51,645 nucleotides of DNA from positions 1-51,645 of the IMG/VR virus record IMGVR_UViG_3300009151_000097. One strand, given 5' to 3'. This document shows, piece after piece, positions 1 to 8,300 of this stretch; the first letter of the stretch is position 1; the number at the start of each line of letters is the position of its first letter. The DNA is from a virus. The notes under the pieces were generated by a model, which was not told where the DNA came from, did no database searches, and was given only the letters and a program-made list of their open reading frames with translations. The translations under genes were made by a program, and so were the position numbers.

Positions 1-1005
1 AGCAGCACTATTTCCGCCTGTACCTAAACTAGGATCAAGGCTAACTACATAAATGCTATCTTTAGTAAGTTCTTTATACCATCGAGTTTGTCCCATGTTC
101 ATAATAGGTTGCGACCCGGTCATTCCTGCTAGGTGAATACTGTTAATTAGTGTTTCGTCGTAGACTAAGAATTCACAATTGTATTCACGACGGAATCGTT
201 CTTCTCCAATACGTCCGCGTTCAGTTGTTGCCCATGCATCATCACGGTCTGGATGTTCGCTCCATGCACAGGTAAACGGAAAGAAGCCATTAATACCAAT
301 TTCTTGTTCATTACCAAACTCGTCAAACTTCTTGTTGGCTTCTTTCCATATAACAGCAAATGTATCTTCGTCACTGTTAGGGGTCGATGTTAAAATTGCT
401 CGACCACCAGTTGCTAGTGTTGGAGAAATTGAAGTCCAAAACTCGTCAGCAATATTTGGAGGTACAAACGCAAACTCGTCACAGTATAGAAGGGAAATAG
501 ACATACCACGACCTGTGTTGCCAGTAGTAGTTGTAGAGACAATACGTGATCCATTATCAAACTCAATAGAGCCCTTGTTATAATTTACTACTCCGGATCT
601 AATATGATCAGGACACAACTCATAAGCATATCTTATACGTTGCATAATTTCTTGTGAACCGGTAAATTTATGTGCTGAAATAAGAATAGTCTGATCCGGA
701 TGAAACATAGCGAACCACAGTAAGTAGCCAGCAGCACAGGTAGTCTTTCCCATCTGCCGTGGCAACATATTAACATTAAATCGATGATTATGATATGCAT
801 CTAATAGTCTTGTCTGGAATCCAAAAGGTTCAAATAACAGTTTACCTTTGACAGGATGTTGTATGTAAAAATAGTTCTTACAGAAATAGTGATATCCGTC
901 GTTAGGGTTTGAACAGGCTATTAAATCCTGAATATGTGATTCAGTAAATGATTCTTTGGTGTGCGCTTTTTTAGTTAAAACGCCATCTAAACTTTTTGTT
1001 GCCAT
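1..1005 (-). CDS. 17: Terminase large subunit gp17, N-terminal part (cut by window edge)
   Basis: ATP-driven DNA-packaging motor and headful nuclease of T4-like phages; it docks on the portal. The frame is open from an ATG at 1005 to the left window edge, giving 335 residues of a protein usually about 550-610 aa long. The ATPase domain shows Walker A as LPRQMGKTT (Lys about 87), Walker B as LLYCDEFAF (Asp 176, Glu 177) and the coupling motif LTSTPNSDED. The visible part ends in VVSLDPSLGTGGN, which fits the first acidic strand of the RNase H-fold nuclease domain. The start is supported by the late-type octamer TGTAAATA four bases upstream and an AAGAG just before the ATG. A terminator separates it from the gene before it. 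The C-terminal nuclease half lies outside the window. Confidence 0.96.
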   Translation of the reverse strand, partial: MATKSLDGVLTKKAHTKESFTESHIQDLIACSNPNDGYHYFCKNYFYIQHPVKGKLLFEPFGFQTRLLDAYHNHRFNVNMLPRQMGKTTCAAGYLLWFAMFHPDQTILISAHKFTGSQEIMQRIRYAYELCPDHIRSGVVNYNKGSIEFDNGSRIVSTTTTGNTGRGMSISLLYCDEFAFVPPNIADEFWTSISPTLATGGRAILTSTPNSDEDTFAVIWKEANKKFDEFGNEQEIGINGFFPFTCAWSEHPDRDDAWATTERGRIGEERFRREYNCEFLVYDETLINSIHLAGMTGSQPIMNMGQTRWYKELTKDSIYVVSLDPSLGTGGNSAA

Positions 1006-1009
1006 CTCT

Positions 1010-1017
1010 TATTTACA
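1010..1017 (-). promoter_or_regulatory. Late-type promoter octamer before gp17
   Basis: Minus-strand TGTAAATA, one mismatch from the T4 late element TATAAATA. It ends four bases before the gp17 ATG, so a transcript starting at the usual distance would have almost no leader. Confidence 0.5.
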
Positions 1018-1045
1018 ATAAAAAAGAGGCCTCTAGGGCCTCTTT
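1018..1045 (-). terminator. Intrinsic terminator between the 205-aa protein gene and gp17
   Basis: Perfect 9-bp inverted repeat AAAGAGGCC / GGCCTCTTT (1023-1031 and 1037-1045) with a 5-base loop. On the minus strand it is followed by a run of six T (1025-1020). It would end transcripts of the gene finishing at 1063, just before the gp17 promoter. Confidence 0.85.
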
Positions 1046-1062
1046 GAGTAGCTTATAGCTAA

Positions 1063-1680
1063 TTAACGACTTTTAACTTCTTGATACAAAGAACTAAGTC
1101 TTGGGATTAAACTTTCAGCAGCTACTGCATAAGGATTGCCGCCGCCATTTACTTTATGCCTTTCATTGCCACCATGACTTGATAGATCGTTGCCTGTAGG
1201 AAACGCAGCACCTAATGGAGCAGTTTCTGGATCAGGAGTAGTACTAGCTTGATCAAACCCGCCAGCTCCTGCTTCATCCATGCCTAACAACGGTTCGTCG
1301 TGGCCGCTGTCATCACCTGCCATTTTATCAATAATAATTCCCATCTCGCCGTCCATGTCACTACCGTCATCACTCGGACCATTTTCAATATCACGTAAGA
1401 TATCCATTAAATCACGAATGCCACCCGGGCCAGCTCCGTTCATACTAATATTCATACTGACATTATCTTGTTGCTTAGGTGAGCCCATTGGCATAGGCAT
1501 ATCCATGCCACACTCATCAACAATTTCTTCGTCAACTTTTTTGGCTCGTAAATCTGCTAGATCATCTGCTTCAATGTCGCCATCTTTGTCAACATCTAAC
1601 TTCTTTTGCCCACCTTTTAATTCTTCACCAATTGGTTGATCCAATTCTCTCATTTTTTGAAATAGTTCATTAAAGTTCAT
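1063..1680 (-). CDS. Conserved marine T4-like virion-block protein with an EF-hand-like loop
   Basis: 205 aa, function unknown. The N-terminus MNFNELFQKMRELDQP and the central block QDNVSMNISMNGAGPGGIRD look like a family I recall beside the terminase genes of marine T4-like phages. Residues 29-40 (DVDKDGDIEADD) fit an EF-hand/dockerin calcium loop: Asp at 1, 3 and 5, Gly at 6, Ile at 8 and Asp at 12. The middle is strongly acidic and rich in Met and Gly; the C-terminal 25 residues look helical. The ATG overlaps the TGA of the gene before it (ATGA), so the two are translationally coupled. A strong terminator follows. Calcium binding is inferred from one loop only. A prohead or packaging role is suggested only by its place between gp16 and gp17. 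Confidence 0.8.
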   Translation of the reverse strand: MNFNELFQKMRELDQPIGEELKGGQKKLDVDKDGDIEADDLADLRAKKVDEEIVDECGMDMPMPMGSPKQQDNVSMNISMNGAGPGGIRDLMDILRDIENGPSDDGSDMDGEMGIIIDKMAGDDSGHDEPLLGMDEAGAGGFDQASTTPDPETAPLGAAFPTGNDLSSHGGNERHKVNGGGNPYAVAAESLIPRLSSLYQEVKSR

Positions 1681-2279
1681 TTTGTTTTTCCTTTAGCAGA
1701 ACCAATTGGACTTTTGCCGGCAACAGGTTTAGCTTGTTCTTGTGATTTTTCTTTAGGGGCTTTCTTTGCTAGGATAGCATCATTCACGCCTTTGTACTGT
1801 ACATGTTCTTTTCTAACCTTAGCTAGATCTTTTAAGAAGTTGCTAATACCTTTATCACCTACGGTATTTTGATTACTTTCTTTTTGATAGTCTTGAGTCA
1901 ATAGTGCTTTCTTCTCAACTTCTGTATGTTCCACATTAAGTTCTGATTCTGCTTCCTCTAACGGACTACGTACTTTGATACGGTCAGCAGTTAACCCTGT
2001 TTGTTCTAACATGTAATTAGTTAAGACCGAACTTGTAGTTGGGTACTCTAATTCAACATCAAACACATTAACTTGTGCATTTTCTAATGTAGGAAAATCA
2101 CGTAATTTAGCTTGAATTGGAGTAGTCTTAGTTTTTGCAAACTTAGCTACTTGGAATTTTTGTAAAGCAGTTTCCATGACATCTTCGCAGTTTTCTGGAA
2201 GATCTCCGGCGATTTTAATTTTAAAAGAGTACTTCTTCTCTTCTTTGCTTTCTGCTAGGTATTCTGTAAACGATTTCAT
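1677..2279 (-). CDS. Probable capsid-internal protein with a T4-like capsid-targeting leader
   Basis: 200 aa, conserved in my memory of marine T4-like genomes but without a known function. The first residues, MKSFTEYLAE, closely resemble the T4 capsid-targeting leader (MKTYQEFIAE type). That leader sends internal proteins into the prohead and is cut by protease gp21 after L/I-x-E; here the cut would fall after LAE, residue 10. Residues 15-105 look like a compact alpha/beta domain, followed by a charged helical part and a Lys-rich tail. It lies between gp16 and the 205-aa gene, with its own late-type octamer 19 bases upstream and an AGG at about -10. The leader is seen directly; delivery into the capsid is inferred. 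Confidence 0.8.
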   Translation of the reverse strand: MKSFTEYLAESKEEKKYSFKIKIAGDLPENCEDVMETALQKFQVAKFAKTKTTPIQAKLRDFPTLENAQVNVFDVELEYPTTSSVLTNYMLEQTGLTADRIKVRSPLEEAESELNVEHTEVEKKALLTQDYQKESNQNTVGDKGISNFLKDLAKVRKEHVQYKGVNDAILAKKAPKEKSQEQAKPVAGKSPIGSAKGKTK

Positions 2280-2298
2280 ATAGGTGATCCTGATATTA

Positions 2299-2306
2299 TA
2301 TTTATT
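2299..2306 (-). promoter_or_regulatory. Late-type promoter octamer AATAAATA
   Basis: Minus-strand AATAAATA overlapping the gp16 stop codon, with 19 bases between it and the ATG at 2279. One mismatch from the T4 late consensus. Confidence 0.55.
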
Positions 2307-2775
2307 TCATATTCTTAAGTTTTTCAATTAAGCTATTGCGATCTGATACAATAACTCCGGAACCAGTGACGTCTACACCTCGGTCTTCTCCCTGGTCTTG
2401 ATCTAACTTTTGTTTCTTAAGCTGTAGTTCAATCATCTTAAGTTTTTTATCAATTTTAGCGGCTTTTGCATCAATTGCATTTTTTAACATGCCACCCGCT
2501 ACTTCAAAAATACGTCCGCTATAACGTGCTTCAACATTCATACCTAGATCCATTAGATCATCATAGGCATCTGTAGCACGTTGTGCCAGTGCATCAAACT
2601 CTGCATCACTTGCATCACCTAGACCTTTTACAGCAGGTAATGCAGCCGCAATTTTGTCAAATTCTGACATGTCGCGAAGGAAAGGTTGGGCAACTTCAGT
2701 GGCTTTTTCCTTTTCGGCTTTTTTAATAGCCTTTTTGCTTTCGGGCAAATTTAAGATTTCTTCGAGATTTTTCAT
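2302..2775 (-). CDS. 16: Terminase small subunit gp16
   Basis: 157 aa, the length expected for gp16 (T4: 164 aa), which recognises DNA and stimulates the gp17 ATPase. The order of parts fits gp16: a charged N-terminus (residues 1-35), a helical middle, a long coiled-coil-like segment at about 85-130 rich in Lys, Leu and Ala (VEARYSGRIFEVAGGMLKNA onward), and a C-terminal beta-hook-like end, GVIVSDRNSLIEKL. It is two genes upstream of gp17 and directly follows gp4. The N-terminus (MKNLEEILNLPE) is only a loose match to a capsid-targeting leader and I do not call one. No late octamer was seen just upstream, so it is probably carried on the transcript from further up. Confidence 0.8.
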   Translation of the reverse strand: MKNLEEILNLPESKKAIKKAEKEKATEVAQPFLRDMSEFDKIAAALPAVKGLGDASDAEFDALAQRATDAYDDLMDLGMNVEARYSGRIFEVAGGMLKNAIDAKAAKIDKKLKMIELQLKKQKLDQDQGEDRGVDVTGSGVIVSDRNSLIEKLKNMK

Positions 2776-2783
2776 AATACTAC

Positions 2784-3221
2784 TTATCGTTTTCCGCCTT
2801 GGTGAAATAACTCTTGTTCTGTTAGTATTCTAAACTTGATACCTTGTCTAGCACACCATTCATACGCTGCTCGCCACTTAACTTGATTCTTTGCAAACTG
2901 TAGTTGGTTGTTGCGATTTTTACCAACTTTTTCATGTAGTGTTTGATTTTGTGGTTTAACTTCTATAAGTTCTACCTGCATCTTGCCTTTGGCATCTGCA
3001 TACTGTATGAAAAAATCAGGTACATATACAGTACCTTTACCAGTAAATGGATCTTTATATGGAATTCTTATAGCTTCACTTGCCCATTTTAATATACGAG
3101 CATCTTGATCACAGAACCGCATAAAATGCCATTCCCAACTACTACGGTATGTTGGCGATCTGTTTCCTACATACTTGTCTGGATTAACTAGTGTGTATTT
3201 TCCTTGGGCAAAGCGGCTCAT
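2784..3221 (-). CDS. 4: Head completion protein gp4 (PD-(D/E)xK nuclease-like fold)
   Basis: 145 aa. Matches the T4 gp4 (gp50/65) pattern: an N-terminal GKYTLVNPDKYVGN followed by YRSSWEWHFMRFCD, then VPDFFIQY and VELIEVKP. Glu30, Asp69, Glu87 and Lys89 line up as the E...PD...ExK set of TnsA-like and other PD-(D/E)xK nucleases. In T4 the protein acts after DNA packaging, at joining of head to tail. The ATG overlaps the stop of the preceding gene by four bases, so the two are coupled. In T4, gene 4 sits near genes 2, 3 and 1; here it sits between the tube genes and gp16. Confidence 0.9.
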   Translation of the reverse strand: MSRFAQGKYTLVNPDKYVGNRSPTYRSSWEWHFMRFCDQDARILKWASEAIRIPYKDPFTGKGTVYVPDFFIQYADAKGKMQVELIEVKPQNQTLHEKVGKNRNNQLQFAKNQVKWRAAYEWCARQGIKFRILTEQELFHQGGKR

Positions 3222-3589
3222 TGTTTAATGTTTCTGCTTTCAGTAGTTTCTTCTGTAGCAAGTATTTTAAAACCTAATGATGATCTACGATCTCTATATA
3301 CGTTTAATACTTCAGTGACTACATTACTTAACTGTACATCATTTAATCCCTTAAGCGTGTCAACTAATTTTAAAGGGCTAACATTTTCTATTCTAGCTTG
3401 ATTCAATAATACAATAGCTGTGCTTTTAGCAGCAAGATCATCAAAATTTCTTTTCATAAAAAATCCAACTACTGCATCAATTTGATTTGTTGGAAATGTT
3501 ATTTGATGTAAAAAGTAGTTGTCAAAGAATGATCGAACTTCATTGTTTGGAGAACTTTCTTGAGGAAGATTAGAAGTTTGAATTGACAT
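3218..3589 (-). CDS. Conserved marine T4-like phage protein of unknown function
   Basis: 123 aa. I recall a similar protein next to gp4 in cyanophages: an N-terminal SxNNEVRSFFDNYF block, a central helical part (DAVVGFFMKRNFDDLAAKST) and LLNQARIENVSPLKLVDTLK. No catalytic motif, signal peptide or membrane segment is seen; the middle is mostly helical. It begins one base after the stop of the tube-fold protein and overlaps gp4 by four bases, so it belongs to one tightly coupled unit with them. A small structural or assembly role in the neck or tail is a guess from position. Confidence 0.75.
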   Translation of the reverse strand: MSIQTSNLPQESSPNNEVRSFFDNYFLHQITFPTNQIDAVVGFFMKRNFDDLAAKSTAIVLLNQARIENVSPLKLVDTLKGLNDVQLSNVVTEVLNVYRDRRSSLGFKILATEETTESRNIKQ

Positions 3590-3590
3590 A

Positions 3591-4598
3591 TTAGACCGTA
3601 TTTGTTAAATTTCTAAGAACACCACGTGTTGGTTTATTGGCGTCATCGTTAATAGGAAAAGAAATATTATTAAGTGCCCCCCTACCAGATTGTGCCGCAG
3701 TAGTTAGCGGAACATTAACTGTGGGATTAGAGCTAGATGCAATTGGTAAATTTTTAGTATTATTATAATTATCAATTGCAGTTAACGATTTACCCGTAAA
3801 ACTAAATGTGTTTTCAGGATTTTGTGTTTCTACTGCTATTTTATTACCAAACACTTGATCAGCGCCAGTACGGACTCCACTTGTACCTTCAACAGGAGTA
3901 AAGTTATTAGATCCCCCAACAGTTAACGGACTAGGTGTTGAATCATAATGTGATGAACCAAATCCTGGTGGATTTCCAGCGGCTGCTGACCCCGAGTCAT
4001 ATACTACTGCTTCGTATGCCACTGACATAGTGTGCTGTGCAGTTTCTCCTCCAGAGTATGACATAGTGTCATGGCTCCAACTCACAATAACAGGATTAAT
4101 TAATTTATATCCGGCCCATTGACGTTTTGCAAATGTATGTATTTTTATATAACTTAAAAATGGACTAACTGGTTCATTTTCTAAACCGTAAAAAGACATT
4201 GGGGCTCCTAATGACTTTTGATATAGTCCGCCTTTACCAGCTTTGCTATCGCTAAAGTAATAGTTGTAATAGCTGTCCCATAATCCCCTAACAGTATTTG
4301 AATTATCGTCATGGAATATAATGTTAATAGGTTGGTATTGCATTGTCTTTTGTACAACACGTTTCCTATTATATTGATTTGCAACTTCGTTTGCTATTTG
4401 AAATTTTGGTAAATCAACACTCTTAACTAACATGTTAAGATCTGGACCGCAACCTTTACCACTAAACTGTACGTGGTATTGCCACTTCCATCTTGGCGCT
4501 AGTGCAAAATCCCCGTCAACAAACAGTCGTGCGGCATGTTGGAAGTCACGGAGACCTCCACCGGTATTATTAAACTGACCACTGGCTTTACTTGGCAT
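3591..4598 (-). CDS. Second tail-tube-fold protein (gp19/gp54-like)
   Basis: 335 aa from the ATG at 4598. A longer reading from a TTG at 4613 would have to translate through the late-promoter octamer and is not preferred. Residues about 45-200 carry the features of the T4 gp19/gp48/gp54 tube fold: VKSVDLPKFQI near the start, a beta strand QPINIIFHDDNSN, a helix RGLWDSYYNYYF and a closing pair LINPVIVSWSHDTMSYS / MSVAYEAVVY. The last 110 residues are low-complexity, rich in Asn, Ser, Thr and Pro. It directly follows the true tube gene gp19 and a terminator. It may be a tube-end or initiator protein (gp54 or gp48 type) rather than the main tube; I cannot choose between them. Confidence 0.75.
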   Translation of the reverse strand: MPSKASGQFNNTGGGLRDFQHAARLFVDGDFALAPRWKWQYHVQFSGKGCGPDLNMLVKSVDLPKFQIANEVANQYNRKRVVQKTMQYQPINIIFHDDNSNTVRGLWDSYYNYYFSDSKAGKGGLYQKSLGAPMSFYGLENEPVSPFLSYIKIHTFAKRQWAGYKLINPVIVSWSHDTMSYSGGETAQHTMSVAYEAVVYDSGSAAAGNPPGFGSSHYDSTPSPLTVGGSNNFTPVEGTSGVRTGADQVFGNKIAVETQNPENTFSFTGKSLTAIDNYNNTKNLPIASSSNPTVNVPLTTAAQSGRGALNNISFPINDDANKPTRGVLRNLTNTV

Positions 4599-4602
4599 AC
4601 AA

Positions 4603-4610
4603 TATTTATC
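4603..4610 (-). promoter_or_regulatory. Late-type promoter octamer GATAAATA
   Basis: Minus-strand GATAAATA ending four bases before the ATG at 4598. The string GATAAATATT followed by 2-3 bases and ATGCC is also found at gp14 (11634). No Shine-Dalgarno sequence lies between octamer and ATG. Confidence 0.5.
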
Positions 4611-4645
4611 CAACCCAATAAACTGGGTAGATAATCAATAGTCAC

Positions 4646-4670
4646 AAAAAAAGCAGCCTTAGCTGCCTTT
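4646..4670 (-). terminator. Intrinsic terminator after gp19
   Basis: Inverted repeat GCAGC-4-GCTGC (4653-4657 and 4662-4666) flanked by A and T runs. On the minus strand it is followed by seven T (4652-4646). It lies 12 bases after the gp19 stop and would limit read-through into the second tube-fold gene. Confidence 0.75.
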
Positions 4671-4681
4671 TCTGTATATTT

Positions 4682-5308
4682 TTACTTGCTTCCGCCAGTA
4701 GCTAATGTACCTAGTGTACGTGCTACAGTAGCACCTATACCAGCACCAGTTGGAATCTGTAAACAGTTATCAGGCTGAAGTGTTAGATCAATTTGCATTG
4801 GTCCTTGTTCAGCATAACTCATGTTTTGATAGTTAACTGCGGTCACATAGCAACCATAGCATTCCCATGTTTCAAGTACATTAGGAGTGCTGCCGCCGTT
4901 GCCGCCGTCTAATACTTCAATACGAGTAGTAAACTTATAGTCAATAGCACTAGCTGCCGATGCTTGTTCAAAGAAGTCAAATTGTTTCTGCATCTGTTCG
5001 CCGCACAGCTTGCTAACGTTGCCAGTAGCATCGTCACGTAAGCTGATAGCCATTGTTTGCCATGTGTGCTTACCTGCGTAATTGATTTTACTGTTGTAAA
5101 CTTCAATAACTTGGTTAGTAAATTGTAGGTTAGGACGAACGGCAGTGATAACCTGCTTGGTTAGTTCTGTAGTTGGAGTTGAAACACCAAAGTTTTCAAA
5201 GCTCACTCGAAAGCGATACTTTAACTTGGGCATCAACATGCCTTGTGTGCTAGATGATTGGTCACTAGCCAAAGGCACTGTAAATCTTGAAAGTGTTGCG
5301 ATTGCCAT
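4682..5308 (-). CDS. 19: Tail tube protein gp19
   Basis: 208 aa. Builds the rigid inner tube of the contractile tail. The opening, ATLSRFTVPLASDQSSSTQG followed by MLMPKLKYRFRVSFENFG, is the hallmark of gp19 in marine T4-like phages. Next come TELTKQVITAVRPNLQF, the YNSKINYAGKHTWQTMAISLR strand pair and a C-terminal QGPMQIDLTLQPDNC. The length is normal for the family. It follows the sheath gene gp18, as in T4. Expression looks strong and independent: a perfect TATAAATA lies 19 bases upstream, an AGGAG ribosome site follows it, and a terminator lies just after the gene. Confidence 0.96.
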   Translation of the reverse strand: MAIATLSRFTVPLASDQSSSTQGMLMPKLKYRFRVSFENFGVSTPTTELTKQVITAVRPNLQFTNQVIEVYNSKINYAGKHTWQTMAISLRDDATGNVSKLCGEQMQKQFDFFEQASAASAIDYKFTTRIEVLDGGNGGSTPNVLETWECYGCYVTAVNYQNMSYAEQGPMQIDLTLQPDNCLQIPTGAGIGATVARTLGTLATGGSK

Positions 5309-5327
5309 TTAATTTAGCTCCTCTATG

Positions 5328-5335
5328 TATTTATA
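5328..5335 (-). promoter_or_regulatory. Perfect T4-type late promoter before gp19
   Basis: Minus-strand TATAAATA, identical to the T4 late consensus. It overlaps the gp18 stop codon and is followed by an AGGAG ribosome-binding site and the gp19 ATG at 5308. Confidence 0.75.
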
Positions 5336-8300
5336 GGCCTTTGATCTCACCAGTATTCTTCAAGCGTAGTGGAATGTAAATAAATTCTACTGCTTTTACT
5401 GGTTCGATCGCGATATCAATCCATAACTCGTTACGATCAATTCTGCTAGGAGTATTATTGCTTGTATCGCAAACTACTAGATAATCATAAAGAGCACGTT
5501 GTCCTACTAGTTCTAATAGTAAGGCTTCAACTTGTCCTTTGATCTCGTCACGTGTAATCTTGTCATTAGGTTCAAAGATGTATGGTTTAGCTAGTTGATT
5601 TAGTTGTCTACGTAAGTAAATTACTAAACGAGCTACGTTAATACGATCTAATGCACTCGCTGCCTTAGCACGAGTCTTCTGACCATAGTTAACCAATCCT
5701 GTTCCTGTAAAGAATGTTATTGGGTTAACTTTTGTTTCATATAGTGTGTCACGTTGTCCGTTGTTTAATGCAACTGACTTAAACTCACCTTCTGAACTAA
5801 CATAACCAACTGCTGTTGCATTAGTAATGCCGCCACGACGTACACCAGCTGGTGCAAACCATGGATAGCTAACTTGGTCGCTTAATGATATAGTTCTTAA
5901 AATCATATGACTTGGCGGAACAACTACATTGTTTCCAAAATTATCACTACTGAATCCCCATGGATAGAACATGGCCATATACTCGTCAAAGCTAGATGCA
6001 CCAATGTCATTATCTTCTAATGCACCGTTTGCGTTATTACCCCATGCAAGCAATGAAGTTGCATCAGGTGTTAAACGTGCAGGTGTATCTCCAACAACAA
6101 ATGCTGTTAATCCACGATCGTAGTTTAAGCTGATCATTTCGCCAATTAGTTCAGGATATCCTGGGCAAGCAATCAAATTAAAGATACGTCCGTCTTCGTC
6201 ACGAATCTGTTCATTAGCGTTAACTGTTGCTTGAAGCGCCTTAACAACAACTTTACGTTGTGCATGGTGGCCAAAGCTGCCAGAACCGTCATCTTGATTG
6301 CTACTAACTGTGACCCAACGATGTGGGTAGTAATCAGCTTGTGACTCACCGCCAGTGTGCGCTGGGTCATAACGAATGTTATCATCGGCTGTGTTAACGT
6401 AATCGCGCATAAATGCTTTTACATTATAACCACTACGACGTAAATTCCATAGCAACATACCTTTTGGATATAATGCTGGATCTGGAGCGTCAAAATCTAC
6501 ATAATCAGTAGCTAACAAGTCAACAATGCTACCAGGCATATCGCTGTTCATACCTGCTGTATTATATCGTGCATCAGCAAATACAATACCGTCTTCTGTT
6601 GATTGATCTGTTTTATCAACTAGTACCCAACGTTTAGCAATTGGAAGATTTGCTAGTTCAAAGTTAAATTTATAAATCTGTGGAAAATGCTCGATGTTAG
6701 CTGTGCTAACCCATATATCACCAGTGACTAGGTCTCCACCTTCTGATTGCAATTCAGGAGCAGTTGCAGCAACAATTGGTCCATTAGGGTCAGTGCCCAT
6801 TAATGGACTATCTGCGTCTTTGAATCCAACCCACTTTGCGCCGTTGTGTATTAAAATATCAACTTCATCGATAACTGAACTGTACCATAAGCGTCCGTCT
6901 GCCGGAATACGTGACGGAGCATCATTGCTGGCAGCATAGACTAGAGGAGTCCAGTTGCTAGCAACAAAATCCCAGTAGCCTTCTGCTGGGCCTTGTGGGG
7001 CTGCAAACAAGAACTCAGTACCTGTTCTATATGCCATTGAACTTGGCTCATAATCATATGGAGTAAATCCATATAGTACTAAAGGTGTACCGTTGCCATC
7101 ACGCATACGCATCTCACCACCATTTTTGTGGCTTATTATGACTCGATTTTGTGTATCAACTGAAGCTTCGATATTTGTAAACCCTGTTGAATTAATAGCT
7201 TCTGCCATTAGACTTGCATCTGCAATTGTTCCAGTTGCTGTCCAATTTACTGTTTTACCAATGCCTTCGCCACCATCTAACATGCTATATTCGTAATCGC
7301 TTAGTGTAGGTGTACCTGTTAGACTTTCTGCTAATTCAAAAGACTTAGCACCTGCTGAAACTCCACCAGTGCCAATTTTAGCTGACTGGATGGTTGTCAT
7401 TGAAGATTTTCCACCGCGTCTCCAGATTTTCCAATCTGCTAGTCTAGGGGAAGTATCGGCACCGTCGTCTTCAGTGTAGTTAGTTTGAACATATAGTTGT
7501 CCAACTTTCAAGTTTACGCCTCCGCCTACTTTGTCAAGACCTAGTAGAGCAAAGTTGTTATCTGAGTATAATGGAGCATCAACTCTTTCCCATGCTAGGG
7601 TAGCTTCATTCCAACGCTTAACACGGAAACGAGCACCTAAGTTAGGTTCAGTTGTTTTAATCCATACACTACCTGTTGGGCGTGGATAGCTTGCTGAACT
7701 CTTGAATTCTGGAACTTTAGTGTGTGCAGAAATTTGTAGTCTCGGAGCATAGTAATTGCCTGGCGCAATTCCAATTGCCTCTAATACTGCTGCACTCTTA
7801 GCATCAGCTGTTGCGTCTCCACTTAGATCAACTGCAATAATAACCTCGTTGCTGTCAGCGTGGTCGCGGCCATTTATGTCGCCGCCGCCCAGGCCACTGT
7901 GATAAATTTCTAGTTTGCCATTAACCACTGATGCTTTAATTGGAGTTGCCGCCATGACTGAGTTAATAGAAGCTGCGGTTGCTGTTAAACTTGTTCCAGA
8001 TGTTATAACATTGCTGTTAATAAGAAAAGTAGCACTAACTAATGTTGGATTAATAGCAGTCGAAGTCACTGTTGGCCAGCTGTTAAACCAGTCTTCTGAT
8101 CCTACCTTAACCCAGTTGCCTGGTGTTTGACTAGGATGAGTCCCACGGCTTCTGTACCATAGTGTATTAGGATGAACTGTTGTTAATGCTGGTGTATCAG
8201 TAGTAATATCAGTTGCAACAATTGCATAATCACCAATTGATCCAGACGATGCTTTTGGGCCTTCTGACATTGAATCAACTTGTGTAGGATCTGTTATAAC

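Noticed and set aside
165-583. Short reading frames on both strands over the left edge
   Set aside because: They lie over the gp17 frame, which has all terminase motifs and stays open to the edge.
4599-4613. TTG start for the second tube-fold protein
   Set aside because: It would place the late octamer inside the coding region; the ATG at 4598 gives a normal start.
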